Of a stretch of DNA of 64,000 bases, positions 36,551 to 47,972 are shown in pieces. The translations under genes were made by a program, and so were the position numbers. Within the stretch, counting starts at the first letter, position 1. The number at the start of each line of letters is the position of its first letter. Below the pieces are notes generated by a model. The model had not been told where the DNA came from and made no database searches. It saw only the letters and a program-made list of their open reading frames with translations. The DNA is from Isoetes taiwanensis (taxonomy: Eukaryota > Streptophyta > Lycopodiopsida > Isoetales > Isoetaceae). The DNA lies in contig JAJEKV010000041.1 of NCBI GenBank assembly GCA_021234155.1, forward strand, positions 364,835-428,834, given 5' to 3'.

Positions 36551-36781
36551 GTCATTCCGTCCAATGTCCAATGTTAAGATCTCACACTTGTAGATAGTAC
36601 ATAAAACTTAGGGCTACACTCCAGCTGATGAGCACAGCTTTCCATTGCTGAGCATGTCTGAACCTGCACTGAATAAGAATGGCATCATTATTACCAAAGA
36701 TATCATTTTCCCATCTTTTAGTTATTATTGTTGGAATGTTAGAATATGTCTAATAAGGACATGTGAAAACGAGACTACGAG

Positions 36782-36840
36782 AGGCCACTGGTTCAATGGT
36801 AGAGTACTTGACTTGCAGCAAGAGGTTCAATGTTCAATCC
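36782..36840 (+). repeat. tRNA-like sequence (possible SINE head)
   Basis: TGGTTCAATGG (36789-36799) fits the pol III A box and TGTTCAATCC (36831-36840) the B box, at tRNA-like spacing. The arms do not fold into a proper cloverleaf (anticodon stem of about 4 bp, T stem mispaired), so this is a tRNA-derived SINE head or tRNA relic rather than a tRNA gene. Confidence 0.4.
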
Positions 36841-36948
36841 TTGATCCTCAACTTTGGGTGGTCAATCCTTAGCTTGTCCACTCAATCAATGTTCAATCCT
36901 TGATCCTCAACTTTGGGTGGTCAATCCTTAGCTTGTCCACTCAATCAA
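36831..36948. repeat. 59-bp tandem repeat, two copies
   Basis: TGTTCAATCCTTGATCCTCA starts at 36831 and again at 36890, and the two 59-bp units are identical or nearly so. The first copy overlaps the B box of the tRNA-like sequence. Confidence 0.9.
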
Positions 36949-37260
36949 AGGTGTCTCATTTCTCAACCTTAATATTAAGTTTTTGGAGGCCTTGTATTTC
37001 CTCGAAGGCTGCTCGTGAAAAGAATGCTGTTGTGGCATCCTGCCGGAGTTTGAAATGGTACGACATAAACAATTTTAGATGAGGACATGAATAGTCTAAA
37101 GTTGCAACAATGTATGTCCCTCACAAAAAAAAAGGCTTAGTTCATAGTCAGTTGGAATACAATTGGCATTATAGTTCACAAAACCTAATGCGAGTACTCG
37201 TTTGAAGCTTTAAAAATTCTTGTTTATTGAATCAAATATTTGGATTGATTGGCTATTAAA

Positions 37261-37347
37261 TTACAAAACACCAGGAGCTCTGTTCCATACCTTCAAGCAA
37301 CGAAGCAAAGGAGCAGCTATTTTGCCATCAGACAATGCGACTATAGC
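37261..37347 (-). pseudogene. Relic of a second PAL gene 3' end
   Basis: Read on the minus strand, this encodes A-L-S-D-G-K-I-A-A-P-L-L then W-N-R-A-P-G-V-L and a stop, close to the C terminus of the PAL gene 600 bp away ([12 protein letters not shown] ... G-V-L). The similarity continues into the 3' UTR and downstream DNA (about 36980-37260 against 37620-37886). Upstream coding sequence is lost. Confidence 0.85.
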
Positions 37348-37886
37348 GGGATATAGTGGGATATTTTGCCATCAGCCCATATAGAATCAATGCGACTATA
37401 GTGGGACGTTAGCAGATGAAGATGAAAGACACAAGAGTAATTCTAAGGTTACTCTCCTTATCTCGCCATCCAGTAAGCTTTGATTTTGCTCAAACATAAG
37501 GAAAGACATTGATTGGTAATCAGAAACATAAACTACCATTTTGGACATACATACATGAAAAAACAATAGCTTAAGACTAAGTTGTTAGGGTAAGACTAAG
37601 TTGTTAGAGCTCTAGTCTTTGTTTGAGGGCTGCTCTTGAAACGACGGCTATCGCAGCATTCGCAGCATCCTGCCGAGTTTGAGATGGTATTAAGCAATTT
37701 TAGATGAGGTAGCAAGCCACATGGATAGTGTAAGTTGCAACAATGTTTATCCCTGGCTTTAGTTCATAGTGAATTGGAATACAATTGGCATTAGTCTATA
37801 ATTCACAAAACCTAATGCGAGTCTTACTCTTTTGAAGCTTTAAGAATTCTTGTTTATTGAATCAAATCTTTGAATTGATTGGTTAT

Positions 37887-40009
37887 TTACAAAACCCCAG
37901 GAGCTCCGTTCCATCCCTCCACACAATGAAGCAAAGGAGCAACTATTTTGCCATCACACAATGCCATGAACACCTTGTTTATTTCTTCCCCAGGAGATGT
38001 CTTTTGTGTGCCGCTCAACAGCCTTGTTCCGGCCTCCTTTCTCACAAATTCGTACAAGAACCAAGTCCGGCACTCTTCTATTCTGTTAGGCAGAGCATGA
38101 ACGCCCTTGTCGTATTTCTCTCTTGCTGCAGGAATCTCCTCTGTCAGCTCCCTCGCCAATTCTTGCTCAAAGTTTTGAATTTTGGCAAAGAGAGAAGCAT
38201 CTGCTGCTGCTGTTTTTGCATTCTTCAATCCAAATTGGACCAGAACCTTTCTGAGCTCCTGGATGAGAGGATAGGAAGCATTGGCAGCATCATCGATGTA
38301 GCTAAACACATGCTGATGGTCCACAATTCGGAGAAGATCCTTCTCGCAGAATCTGAGAGGAGACAGTTCTCCTGTTTCATCCACCAAAAGGGTCTTCTTT
38401 GCAACTCTGGCCACGATCTGCTTGACAGTAGACTGCATAATCTCTTCAAGATGTCGCAGATCGACTGCCTGGCAAAGGGCGACGAGGAAAGTGGAGCTCA
38501 TAAGCTTCAAGATCTCAATAGCCTCTTCAGTCTTCCTGGCAGAGATCAAGCCAAGAGAATTTACATCCTGATTATGCTGCTCTGCACTCTGCACATGATT
38601 CGTGACGGGATTTGCAAGGAATTGGAGCTCGGAGGTGTAAGAAGCCATGGCAATTTCGGCCCCTTTCATGCCATAGTCTAAGCTGGGATTAGGCCCTCCG
38701 CTGAGATTTGAAGGCAATCCATTGTTGTAGTAATCGTTGACAAGCTCTGAGAATTGGGCGAACATGAGCTTCCCAATTGCAGCAATGGCGAGACGGGTGT
38801 TATCCATAGAAACCCCAATTGGGGTGCCTTGAAAATTTCCTCCATGAAGGGCCTTATCTCTGCTCACGTCAATAATTGGGTTATCATTGACGGAATTGAT
38901 CTCCCTCTCAATTGAATGTGTAGCAGCTCTGATCACTTCGATTTGGGGACCCAGCCACTGGGGCGAAGTTCTAAGAGCATATCTGTCCTGTTTGGGTTTG
39001 CTGAGCGGGTCTGTTTCGTGCAATTTTGCAGCGGCTTTCATGTAAGAGCTGCCGTCTAGCACAAATTCCTGAATTGCAGCAGCCTCGATCTGCCCAGGGT
39101 GATGCTTCAATCTGTGGGTGAGAGGATCAGTGTATTCGGGCTTGCCTTGCATTACTTCGCAAAAGAACGCAGAGATTACTTCGGCCAAAACAGCCAAAAT
39201 GTTGGCATCGTAGCAGACTATGGAAGCCAGAGCTGCTCCAACAGACGTGCCATTTACAAGAGCAAGCCCTTCCTTGGGTTGCAGCACAAACGGTTCTTCA
39301 ATTCCGGCGAGATTCAAAGCTTCTTCTGCACCAAAAAATTCTCCTTCCTTTCTCATGGCCTTGGAATTGGGGCGGGCTGTTAAAAGGCCTGCTATGTAAG
39401 ACAGAGGAACCAGATCACCGGAAGCAGTGATTGTGCCTCTGAGCGGAAGCAGAGGAGTAATTCCGGCATTGAGGAGCTTGCACATAGAATCCAAAATCTT
39501 CCATCTGATGCCGGAGTAGCCCTGCAGCAGAGTATTGGTCCGCACCAACATGGCTGCTCTGGCCGTAGAACAGGGCAGAGTATTTGCATTGCCCTTTCCA
39601 AACACTCCGGCATTCAAAAATCTGATCAATTCCTTTTGAAGCTCCACCCCTTGATTAGTCCGGCGGTGAGATGTGGCCCCAAATCCGGTGGTGACTCCAT
39701 ATGTATCAGTGCCCTTCATCACATTGTTGAGAACCCAATTGGAGCTCTCATCCACCCTTTCCTTTGCAATTTCTTCATCCAGACTAACCTTCACGTCTGA
39801 TCTTCTGGCCACCGCTGCAACTTGTGCCACAGTTAGAGTCTGGCCTCTGATCCAAACCTCTGCCGAACTTGAATACTCCTCCACCATATCCTTCACTTCT
39901 TCAAAGTGGCTTTTTTAGTGTATTCAACAGATTTGGCCCAATTGAGGGGGTCTTCGACCCTGGCATTTTTGCACAAACCAGCAGAAGCGAGATCTTGAGG
40001 ATAAGCCAT
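37887..40009 (-). CDS. PAL: Phenylalanine ammonia-lyase, intronless, with one N-terminal frameshift
   Basis: PAL deaminates L-phenylalanine to trans-cinnamate, the entry to phenylpropanoids, as a cytosolic tetramer. The open frame 39896-37887 (669 aa) covers nearly the whole enzyme: T-Y-G-V-T-T-G-F-G with the catalytic Tyr, the MIO triad A-S-G in [12 protein letters not shown] and the shielding C-terminal part. Phe in I-R-F-L-N-A-G-V-F marks Phe over Tyr preference. The expected N terminus (M-A-Y-P-Q-D-L ... L-N-W-A-K-S-V-E) begins at 40009 but is one base out of frame; the shift lies in a six-T run at 39911-39916. In frame the protein would be about 707 aa, the normal length. This is either a sequencing or assembly error or a very recent lesion; translation from 39896 alone would lack about 38 residues. 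A polyadenylation signal (AATAAA on the minus strand) is at 37853-37858. There is no intron, unlike angiosperm PAL. Confidence 0.93.
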
Positions 40010-40117
40010 AGCCTAGCAGAATAGAAGAAATCAGATGCTGTTGTATTGGATTGGCTATGGTGTATCAGACCTCTTCGCCGTTTGCGGTTGATTTGGTGTT
40101 GAACTTCAAATGTCTTT

Positions 40118-40324
40118 TGTATTTATACAGATGCCAAAGAGCACGTGCCTTTTAAGACTAGAGGTTGGAATTGCAATTTTCTACCATGTGCTATTTCGTC
40201 AAGAGACCATTTCTATTAAGACCATTGTTGTGGATTGACCAGTAATGGACAATATGACCATTTTAACCTTGAAAAATAATTGGGATTGATATAGGCTATT
40301 GAATTGTCATTATAAGAACACGTG
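40118..40324 (-). promoter_or_regulatory. PAL promoter: TATA box and two G-boxes
   Basis: On the minus strand TATAAATA occurs at 40120-40127, about 110 bp before the PAL ATG at 40009. CACGTG G-boxes lie at 40142-40147 and 40319-40324, and CCAACC, close to the MYB-bound AC element, is near 40163-40168. G-boxes and AC elements are typical of light- and stress-controlled phenylpropanoid genes. Function is inferred. Confidence 0.5.
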
Positions 40325-40884
40325 CTTCTTTAGGGTATTTCTTGGTGCTTTCCTTACATGTGAATGTTGAATGATATAAAGCAGGTCTCGAGATGAAGGG
40401 GATATGGAAAGAACAGTTCTCTTGTTCGACTTAGTGCAAATTGCCACCTTGTGTATAAGATACTCCATGCAAAAGTATCACATGTTGAAGATACCACTGG
40501 AAAGCAGAAATATAATTTATCACGTTGTATATCCTCTAGCACGATGAGGAACTACTTCAACAAGTCAATCAATAGGTGTACTCTAACATAGGTTCTTGAG
40601 ATAGCAAGTGGAGATGTCTAACTGTTGTTGAGAGTTTTCCATTGGCTTAAAACTTTGAAGGTTGAGCCTAGTGTTAGCGTCCATAGTTGAGAATGCACCC
40701 TATTCAATAAGCAATGATTTGCATCTATGACAAATTTGTTTGTATAAAGGAATGGAGGTTGGGACTCCATTCCCATTATTGCAATTGGGGTCCCATGGCT
40801 GGTGTTAGCCGGGAGCGGCTCACCTGCAAAACCGGCAATGGAGGACCAACCTCCATTCCTCTAGAAAATTGAAATAGGGGAGCT

Positions 40885-41060
40885 AGAAAGTTTTGTCTGC
40901 AAAATAGGGAAGCCCTGCCTGTCTGCAAAATAGGGAAGATTTGCCTGAGAAATAGAAATAGAAGATCTGGGAAATAGAGGAGCTCTGCCTGCAAAATCTT
41001 TGAAGTTCTACCTGCAAAATAGAAGATCTGTGAAGCTCTGCCTGCAAATAATACAAGGTT
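40885..41060. repeat. Imperfect repeats of CTGCCTGCAAAATAG(G)GAAG
   Basis: At least five degenerate copies of the motif CTGCCTGCAAAATAG occur at irregular spacing. The whole 40325-41938 stretch between the PAL promoter and the 10-kb duplication shows no gene that I can support. Confidence 0.55.
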
Positions 41061-42768
41061 CTGAGAAGAAATCCTGCGAGGATCTTTGGAGCTCCTTGAA
41101 TCCAGCGAAGTTCTTTGAAGCCAAAAACCAGCTGAGAAGCCGAGAACTTGATGAACTGCAAATGAGAAGCTCGACGAACTGTGGTGGTTGTCGCTGTAAG
41201 CCCAATGAAAACCCTAAAAAAAACCTAGACCATCGGCCATGCGGAATGGATGAACTTCACTTCCAATCCCTGTCGTAGGGACCTGCAACATAGCGCGACA
41301 AGATTGCACGCCCGGACAAAAGAGAGACCTTAATTCTGTTTTGTTTTATTATAGATTTGTGGATCATTCTAAACTTGGCAATCGTGTTGAGTCTATGGCA
41401 TAATGGCTTTCTATTCTATTCTATTTAAAAATTTTAGATTTTGATAATAATTTTATACAATTCATATTTACTCTGTATCTAGGTTTTTATATCTGACAAT
41501 TGCCATTAGTTGATGCCACAAATACATTCCAATATTCTAGGTCATGCTCAAAAAGACTGACCAAGTTATATATCCTCCTCCACATGCAACAAATCAATGG
41601 AGGTAGTTGAGGATGGTCTCAACAAATAGAAAACGAATATTTCTCGGCATAGGAAGCACCTGAATGGATTAGAGAGGAAGCTAATATATTGTTGTATTGA
41701 TCACAAAAAATTGGATGTGTGTTTGCCCCCCATTGAACCATCTAGCAAACTACACAATGCTGATATGGTCTAAAATTGATGACCAATTTGCCAAATCCTT
41801 TATCTGATAAAAGTCGTCGCTCCACATCTTCTTTTTTATTTTGGTAAGGTGTTGGACTTCGTGCCTGGAACGCCGCAGTGCACACGCATGCGGCGTTCCC
41901 TTTCAGTTTCCAGCTCCTCTTGCGGGACGCAAGTTGTCGGCTTTGAATGCAAAATTCGAATGAAAATTATGAGAGACCTCGATCACCTACATGGGCCGGC
42001 ATTTCTACGAATTCTTCCCTCCATCACACCGGTTTTTCCCTTTGGCGCCTCACTTCTCCTCACAGCTTACGATTCTTGGCGCCTCACTCCTCACAGCTAC
42101 GATTTTTTCAGTCGAGTTCATGATCAACATGGTTCGAAATCTTGAAATACTTATACTTTGGATAATACAGATGCAAGATATATTCTAAGGATTGTTTTCT
42201 TTTGCAGGATTGCAGCTTTAGGATTAGCTTCTAATTCATGTTCGAATCTGTCCACGGTTTATTGTCTTGCTTCGTAAATTCCTTGCAAAGGAACAGGGAG
42301 ATCCGGTAGCTTGCTGTGCAGCCCATCATCCAAGCTTTCGTACTGTATGTTTCTCATATTATTTGCATCATCTGATCCTCCTAATATCATTTCGAAACTG
42401 CTAATCGTTTCTTCCTCTTTAAATTCGATGCAGGAACAGGGAGAAGAGGCAGCTTAGTCAGCAACCCATCTTCCCAATCCATTCTAGGTTAGTGTCTTTG
42501 CTGCTTTACTAAATCTGTAAGGCGAGAGAGGCAGAGAGTTCCTTAGTCATTTGCAGTTCGATCTTCATCTGTTAAATCAGAGGCAGTTTCAAGAGGCAGT
42601 TTTAAATCAGGAGCAGTTTCAAGAGGCTTGGAATACCATTATTGAAACGTTTACAAAGGCAAAGATCAACTCTTGAATCAATAGATGAGATAAGGAAGCT
42701 CAAGCTATTATTGTATCAGTAAGGTTGGTTCAACCTTAAAGCTATGTGGAATTATATGATTGGACACT

Positions 42769-42909
42769 ATGAAGCAGCTGAGAAGACTTAATTTAAAAGA
42801 AAAAGACAACATAACTGAATTCTTGGAAAAGCTTGACTCTATTATTGCAGCTCTTGAAGGAGTTGGAGTCATTCTAAATGGCCTACATCAGATTTTTATC
42901 TTTAGCTAG
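42769..42909 (+). pseudogene. Ty1/copia gag (UBN2-like) relic, copy 1
   Basis: A 46-aa frame reads M-K-Q-L-R-R-L-N-L-K then N-I-T-E-F-L-E-K-L-D-S-I-I-A-A-L-E-G-V-G-V, which resembles the helical core of copia gag proteins. Only this fragment remains. Confidence 0.5.
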
Positions 42910-44303
42910 GTCAGTATCTCATAATTGACAGCTTGCAACATTAGCAAGGTTTAAAGGGCATGCTATTTAAATGATACAAACATAATTTGTACAGTCGTTC
43001 TGTATTGAAGTATCGAGTCCAGTTGTCTTTTAGTGCATCCTTCTTCTTTGGTAATGGGAATAGCTTGCATTTCACCGTTGTTTCTCGGATGTATTATGCC
43101 TACATGACATAGATGTGAAACTTGGGTGCAATGCTAATTGGGAGCAAGAAAAGGATGTATGCATGCGTTCATTGTTCATGGGTTTGAAAATATAACCTTG
43201 ATGTTTCTGATTTCAAGACAGAAATACCTGGAATACCTGGAATAGTGTGGTCGTGTCCTCCTGAATGTTTCTGATTTCAAGACAGAAATGTTTCTGATTT
43301 CTGATGAATCTTGAGCGCACACCAGGCCAATAAGGTCTTTATTAGAATTCCAGACTACAGGAATCCTACCGAGAACCATAAAGTGGCAGCTGAAAATTGT
43401 GAGGCCGGAGAAGCAAAGATGAACGAGGTGAAAATTGAAAGGCTCATTGCCAGTAGAAAAGAATGCAAAGAAGAAGAAGAGCCCATATTGCAAATTTGCC
43501 CATATGTTATTGCAGATTTGCCCATTATATTGCAGATTTGCCCATATGTTATTTAAAAGAAGATGGGCATAAGTTTGTGGAAAAGGCTATGAAGCATACC
43601 GCGGTTCAGACGAGCTTATCTCTCTCAATCTTTAATAGCAACAATAAATATAAGGCATTAAACAGATATTGCAGCTGCTCTACACAACAAATTCATAAAA
43701 GCAAAGAATGGATTTAAAAGCGATGTAAAACTCTTCTGCATATTGAAGCTGCAAATCATCAAATGGCTTGGTGAATTGATCTTGAATCTGCAAATAGTTG
43801 GAGACGTGGCCTTCCATATTTTTCCATGAGGCATATTTTACATTTCCAAGCTTACTTTATGTATGATTCTTATTTCTGCAGGAATCGTGGCCGTTCCAGA
43901 ACCATCAGGATTCCTCAAGTTTAATCATCTTCTAGCAACGGAAGGTATTTTAAAAAAAAGAGATAATTATTTAGATGCATAATTCGTAGACATTATGTGT
44001 TGTGATATCTGAAAATAAGTGCACAGCGGCGTTTCAAGCGTTGATTTCATCGCTCTTTTAAAGCCAGCAGTTCATTCCATTGCTCTTGCAAGGTTAGTTT
44101 TCATTTGTATGCTTCAGGATCATAGAATGTAGTTTTATTTTCCAAACGGCATGTAAAGGGTTTAGGGTAGTGTCCTATATATGCTTTTGATTTTGCTATA
44201 CCTATGTTCTTTGAATTAGATGTCCAATTAACATGTGCTTTAGGCCGTCCTCTTCTATGCACATGTCCATGCCACTCATTGCCAAAACTTGGTCTAATTC
44301 ATC

Positions 44304-44548
44304 AAGGGGGGTTCACAAAGTTTTGGCCGTACAAACCATGTGAGTGACCCGAAAGGGTTTGTTTTCCCCTTAAATCGTACATATACTCGTACTTAGGGGT
44401 AGCTTTTTGGGGTTTTAAGGGCGATTTTGGTGCTGTATGTGGCTGGAAAGGGGGTTTTTGAAAAAATTCAAATGCGTATACAAGGGGATTTTTGCCGACC
44501 CCTTGCACGCAGGTGGCATACCTCCTATACAATAGGTGCACCCCCCGG
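44304..44548. mobile_element. 245-bp insertion in copy 1 only (MITE-like)
   Basis: Absent from copy 2 at about 54379. Its ends are GGGGGGTTCAC and GTGCACCCCCC, 11-bp inverted repeats with one mismatch. No coding content. It inserted after the duplication or was lost from copy 2. Confidence 0.7.
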
Positions 44549-44575
44549 GTAATTCATTTTCCTATTTTCATGTAG

Positions 44576-44890
44576 ATGGTACAAATTTTGGTGCCATGGT
44601 ATGCTTTTGGCGGCCATGTTGCCGAATGTTTGATTCGAAAGGAGGTGCATGTTAGTCGCATCTCCTTTGTTGTCAAAGCCTTGGGGTCGTGGTATGACTG
44701 GCAGCCTTGGCGCCAATGTCCAAAATGTGTAGATGAGATGACAATGATTGACATTGATAAGCTGCTGGTCAAGCTTGAGAGCTTCTACAACGAAAGTACT
44801 TTCGTGGAAGTAAGGAACAAAGAAGTCATTGACGAGATGCTTTTTGCATTGAAGAATGGGGAAGATGGGGGGTTTAACCATAATAGTTGA
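44576..44890 (+). CDS. Unrecognised frame shared by both copies (104 aa)
   Basis: The frame contains C-P-K-C and an amphipathic, acidic C-terminal half (I-D-I-D-K-L-L-V-K-L-E-S-F). It is kept open in copy 2 (54408-54725) despite a length change of one codon, but an antisense frame is equally open. I recognise no family. It may be a gene fragment captured by the Helitron. Confidence 0.2.
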   Translation: MVQILVPWYAFGGHVAECLIRKEVHVSRISFVVKALGSWYDWQPWRQCPKCVDEMTMIDIDKLLVKLESFYNESTFVEVRNKEVIDEMLFALKNGEDGGFNHNS

Positions 44891-45600
44891 GTGCTTAGGA
44901 AGCTGTATATGGTAGGTTGCTTTGTGAGCAGCCCATTTTGAGCAAGTTATAGTGATTTTATTTTGATAAAAGAGTATGACTCTCAAATACTCTTCTATTG
45001 TACTTCATCAAAATTAATCAAGTACATGCCTTATGTACCCTTTTGAGGTAACTCAATCATTTTGGTTAGTGGATAAAACAACTTATCTATCTATTTCACT
45101 CCATTTTTTTATTGTGATTTAAGATCTTGCACCTCCTCCTTTTTCATGTCACTTACATGAACTTGAAAGTTGATATTATTGTTTCTTGGAAAGGAAAACA
45201 ATAACTCTTTGATTTCATACCACATCAATGTGTTTAGGGTGTACTCATTAGGGTGCCAATGGCAACAAACTTTTATTTCTTTTTTTGCCTTATGCCCTTA
45301 ATATGGCTATTTCTTCAACTTTTTTTTTACTATCCAATGGTGTGGCATGGGCATGTGTTGTGTTTGAGGTCAACCCCTAGCTCCCACTCTCTAAGATGAT
45401 TTTTTAGCTTCTATACTTTGACCTTATGCAAAGTATAAATGTCTTCATGTAAGATTGCTTGGTTATAGTGTTTACAACTAAAAAAATACATAGATGGATG
45501 TAATTTTGCACACTTAGGATATTGTTGTAAGCCTTTAATAAACTCCCCATTGGATCCATATGCTTATGTTCATAACCAGGTTATGGTGACATAAAAAAGC

Positions 45601-46617
45601 ATGAGTCCTAGAACGATTGGCAAGGATATGAATGTCACACCAGAACAAGAATCAAAGTCAGCTAGAAAGAGGCGTCTGGGTGCAATTAGCTTGTTGCCAA
45701 GCGAGATTGGAGATGATGAACGTGCTGGGGATGAACGTGCTGGGGGTTTACCACTTGACGTAACTATGTGTAGCACTTCAGTGAACCTTGCTCAAACCCC
45801 AGATGTTATACGACAAAATTTGACCTATCAAACATCTAAGCAAGGAGAGACTATGGAGGAGAAGATACGGCGTAAGAATCGAAGACGTATGGCCAAGGCT
45901 AGAGCATTAGCTAGAGAATTTGAGAATGTCATCTCAACGCCCAGGAGCACACCAATAGCTTCGTGTTTGACAGATGAGTGTGGGAATGCAATTAATGCAG
46001 GTAATATTGGAGCAGCATCAGGTGAATGCTCTGAACTTAGGGACGTAGAGCATGCCACCATTGCCTCGATGCAGAGTGAGAGTATTGTTGTGGAGGATGA
46101 TGCAGTGAAAGCAGTATTGCATCTAAATTCTTCTGCAAGTGTGCCGCATGAAGAGCCAAGTAGCGGTGCACGCGTTAGCATGAGGAGGATGAACTTAAGG
46201 CATTTAGAGGCATCACAAGATAATGATGGAGACCCACCACCAACTGAGGTAATAATAAGGAGAAGGGTTGGATTTTGGAAAATAGCTTGGAGTGATACAA
46301 CTCCACAGTATTGTGATACGGGGAGGATGAGCAAAAAATGCAAGCACTGTGGGGCTTTGTTGTGGAAGGATGAACTTGGCACATTTTGTTGCTCTAATGG
46401 GAAGGTTTCATTGCCACCCTTCCCAGCCCCCCACCAACTCTCATGGATCTTTACACACGGAGGGATGAGATTGGAAAGGACTTCCGGTCGGGTATTAGAA
46501 AATATAACAACGCCCTTGGCTGTCAAACTCGATGCCCTTGGCAAACTCCATTGGAGGTGTGTACACTTTCAGAGTCAATGGCCGGATGTGTCACATGATG
46601 GGAACGTTGCTGCCTGA
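45601..46617 (+). pseudogene. Helitron protein N-terminal part with zinc finger, copy 1
   Basis: The 338-aa frame has a basic start (R-K-R-R-L), a variable middle (K-I-R-R-K-N-R-R-R-M) and the Helitron zinc finger C-K-H-C-G-A-L-L-W-K-D-E ... F-C-C-S-N-G-K-V. After the finger the frame departs from the expected protein near 46430. Compared with copy 2 about 170 bp are missing after R-K-R-R-L. This is the start of the RepHel transposase that moves Helitrons by rolling-circle transfer. Confidence 0.75.
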
Positions 46618-46686
46618 TAGCCAGGACGATAGCCCGTGTTTTGCACAAATTTATATCATGGATGGGGATGAAATGCAGCTGGATCG

Positions 46687-47972
46687 TTGTACATCATTCA
46701 TGGAGGTACACGGCGCGATACAATGGCATGCCTTCAACACATGATAGCAGATGTAAACCCTTTCGTTCATATATTTCTCTCAGTTGCTGAGGTCATGCGA
46801 GTAAATCCAGCTATTGATATACGTCTTCGGATACCAAATGCAAACCTACAGGATCCACATAGGCGACAATATAGTTCCCCGACTGCAAATGAGATAGCAA
46901 TATCAAAGCCAATTGACTCTGGCCCAGAAGACAACCTCAGAGACATTGTAGTACATTCTAAAGAAGGAGGAATCAGGCATATTGACTCGCTACATTCATC
47001 ATACGATGCTCTACACTTTGCACTCCTCTTTCCCTATGGAACTGATGGTTGGCATACAGGGATCCAACAGGTGAACAAATCAAAGGGCGTAACTATCTTG
47101 CAGTTCTATAAATATCATCTACAGGTATGCAGTGGCATGGATGGACCATTGCATATCGCAGGGAGATTGTTCCATGAGTATATCTATGACATGTTGGCAG
47201 ACAAGGTTGGGATGGGTACAACTAAATCAGGCTCAACTACGTAGTGAATTGTATAGTGGTATTGTGGATTCCACTGGGCACGATGGAAATTCCATTGGGC
47301 GGCATGTCATTCTACCAGCAACATTTATTGGGAGCACACGTTACATGACTCAACTTTACCAAGATGCGATGGCAATTGTTCGTGAGCTAGGCCGACCAGA
47401 TTTGTTCATCACTATGACTGCCAACCCAAAGTGGCCAGAAATTACCAGGGCTCATAAATGGCCAAGATCCTTCCGATAGACCTGATTTAGTAGCCCGTGT
47501 CTTCTACTTAAAGTTGAAGGAGCTGTTAGAGATCGTGTCACACCATGGCATATTTGGCCGCATTTCTGCTAGGATTCATGTCATTGAGTTTCAGAAGAGG
47601 GGGCTTCCTCATGTGCATCTCCTTAACATATTGTTTCAGGAGGACAAGCCAGTGACAGTCGAGGATATAGATAAATTGATTTCTGCAGAGATTCCAGATA
47701 AGGAGTCCAATCCTGAGCTGTATGAGGTGGTGACATGTCAGATGATGCATGGGCCCTGTGGCCGTACATATCCCAATGGCCTATGTATGGTTGATGGAGT
47801 TTACAGTAAGGGGTACCCAAAGCAATTTCTGGAGCAGACCATGATTAGCAACGGGTACCCACTCTATAAACGTAGAAATGATGGGAGAACTGTCTATCGA
47901 AATGGCATGAACATGGACAATAGATGGGTTGTACCTTACAATCCATGGTTGTCGTGCTATTTTAGATGCTAA
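46687..47972 (+). pseudogene. Helitron Rep (HUH endonuclease) part, copy 1
   Basis: Successive frames carry Helitron_like_N features: P-D-L-F-I-T-M-T-A-N-P-K-W-P-E-I near 47400 and the HUH motif in F-Q-K-R-G-L-P-H-V-H-L-L near 47600, then V-V-P-Y-N-P near 47930. The Y2 tyrosines (K-Y-L-Y-K-Y-I-Y-K-G) are in the next frame at 47970-48010. Rep would nick and join DNA strands through those tyrosines. Frame breaks at about 47240, 47480 and 47940 are shared with copy 2, so they predate the duplication. Confidence 0.8.

Noticed and set aside
36782-36853. A tRNA gene
   Set aside because: A and B boxes fit, but anticodon and T stems mispair and no acceptor stem forms, so it was kept only as tRNA-like.
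37857-38681. 274-codon frame antisense to PAL
   Set aside because: It lies entirely inside the PAL coding region in antisense, with no domain; long antisense frames are common opposite conserved GC-balanced genes.
41939-41960. Helitron 5' terminus at the duplication start (and 3' terminus at 52004/62270)
   Set aside because: The sequence does not start with TC or end in a hairpin plus CTRR; the shared GGC suggests a rearrangement breakpoint instead.
44525-44986. 153-codon minus-strand frame (180 codons in copy 2, 54279-54821)
   Set aside because: It overlaps an equally open plus-strand frame, no domain was recognised on either strand, and the C terminus in copy 1 runs into the MITE insertion.
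45828-46544. 238-codon minus-strand frame in copy 1 (and 205 codons in copy 2)
   Set aside because: Antisense to the Helitron zinc-finger part, which has recognisable motifs on the plus strand.
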